Below, piece by piece: positions 4,956 to 5,290 of a DNA stretch of 5,290 nucleotides. The notes beneath the pieces were generated by a model that was not told the origin of the DNA, did not search any database, and was given only the letters and a program-made list of their open reading frames with translations. The position numbers and the translations under genes are program-made. How positions within the stretch are numbered: position 1 is the stretch's first letter; the number at the start of each line of letters is the position of its first letter. The DNA is taken from contig CANAXK010000122.1 in assembly GCA_947365485.1 (NCBI GenBank), positions 1-5,290 of the forward strand. Reading direction: 5' to 3'. Source of the DNA: an uncultured bacterium. GTDB lineage: Bacteria > Cyanobacteriota > Vampirovibrionia > Gastranaerophilales > Gastranaerophilaceae.

Positions 4956-4987
4956 CCTCACCCTAGCCCTCTCCTTGAGGAGAGGGG
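4956..4987. repeat. REP-like dispersed-repeat hairpin between the ORF6N gene and fabG
   Basis: The stretch reads CCTCACCCTAGCCCTCTCC followed by TTGAGGAGAGGGG. CCCTCTCCT (4967-4975) and AGGAGAGGG (4978-4986) form a perfect 9-bp inverted repeat with TG between, realistically an 8-bp stem with a TTGA loop. The wording CTCACCC-TA-CCCTCTCC with a GGAGAGGG return arm resembles short extragenic palindromes seen in many copies in various bacterial genomes. It may end or protect the upstream transcript; no T-run follows. Copy number in this genome cannot be seen from one window. Confidence 0.6.
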
Positions 4988-5015
4988 ACGAGTATTATAA
5001 TAAGGAGAAAGATTA

Positions 5016-5290
5016 ATGACAGAAAGAAAAATTGCGTTGATTACAGGTGGCTCACGCGGTATTGGTTTGGCTTGTGCTTTGGAACTTGCTAAAAACGGAT
5101 GCGACATCATCATCAACGACATTTGCGACGCAGAAAAAGCTCAACCGGCTTTGGACGAAATCAAAGCTTGCGGTGCCAACGCTTATTTTTACCAGTTTGA
5201 CGTTTCAAACGACGCTCAGGTACAGGAAGCTGTTGACAAGATGATTGCTGAACACGGCAAAATCGACATCCTGCTTAACAACGCAGGTAT
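5016..5290 (+). CDS. fabG: 3-oxoacyl-ACP reductase FabG (N-terminal part, cut by window end)
   Basis: FabG is the NADPH-dependent short-chain dehydrogenase that reduces beta-ketoacyl-ACP in each elongation cycle. The visible 91 residues begin MTERKIALITGGSRGIGLAC, with the Rossmann glycine motif TGGSRGIG at 10-17, then FDVSND at 61-66 (the Asp that holds the adenine ring) and LLNNAG at 86-91, the structural NNAG motif. The catalytic Ser-Tyr-Lys lies beyond the window. An AAGGAG (5002-5007) sits 8 bases before the ATG. The short-chain dehydrogenase family is broad, but position after fabD in an rpmF-plsX-fabH-fabD order makes FabG the clear choice. An acyl carrier protein gene is expected downstream. 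Confidence 0.93.
   Translation, partial: MTERKIALITGGSRGIGLACALELAKNGCDIIINDICDAEKAQPALDEIKACGANAYFYQFDVSNDAQVQEAVDKMIAEHGKIDILLNNAG

Noticed and set aside
4996..5001. TATAAT before fabG as a -10 element
   Set aside because: Transcription would start after the AAGGAG ribosome binding site, leaving the mRNA without it; no -35 at proper spacing (TTGAGG at 4975 is only 15 away).
5047..5244. + strand 65-residue open frame near the window end
   Set aside because: Out-of-frame shadow of fabG, whose Rossmann motif and NNAG are clear in the other frame.

Overview
The window is a bacterial chromosomal segment carrying the first part of a type II fatty-acid synthesis locus, all on the + strand: rpmF (ribosomal protein L32, lacking only the first base of its ATG), plsX, fabH, fabD and the start of fabG. 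The order rpmF-plsX-fabH-fabD-fabG is the classic bacterial fab cluster. The genome looks moderately AT-rich, with good Shine-Dalgarno sites. The organism cannot be fixed from this window. The mix of an intact fab cluster with small XRE and ORF6N genes would suit a gut-associated anaerobe, for example a non-photosynthetic cyanobacterial relative (Gastranaerophilales/Melainabacteria) or a Firmicute-like lineage, but this is a guess.

Layout: 1-344 rpmF, with an unusual low-complexity K/E/A tail; 359-382 a perfect palindrome; 424-1479 plsX; 1491-1523 a strong intrinsic terminator; 1571-2584 fabH with its own likely promoter; 2593-2808 an unrecognised small Cys-containing gene coupled to fabH. 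The cluster is then interrupted by a divergent pair: an XRE-family repressor on the - strand (2789-3028) and an unrecognised 77-residue protein on the + strand (3122-3355). They share a compact intergenic region with overlapping face-to-face promoters and repeated operator-like motifs. fabD follows at 3408-4352. A second interruption comes next: a tandem/inverted repeat (4374-4423) whose last arm holds the ribosome binding site of an ORF6N-domain gene (4432-4938). A REP-like hairpin (4956-4987) then leads into fabG (5016 to the window end).

Functionally, PlsX makes acyl-phosphate for phospholipid synthesis. FabD makes malonyl-ACP, FabH condenses it with acetyl-CoA to start chains, and FabG reduces the beta-ketoacyl-ACP. 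The three non-fab genes inside the cluster look like accessory or phage-type regulatory cargo placed between housekeeping genes. The most interesting non-textbook signals are the divergent XRE/small-gene switch, the large repeat controlling or marking the ORF6N gene, and the L32 tail.
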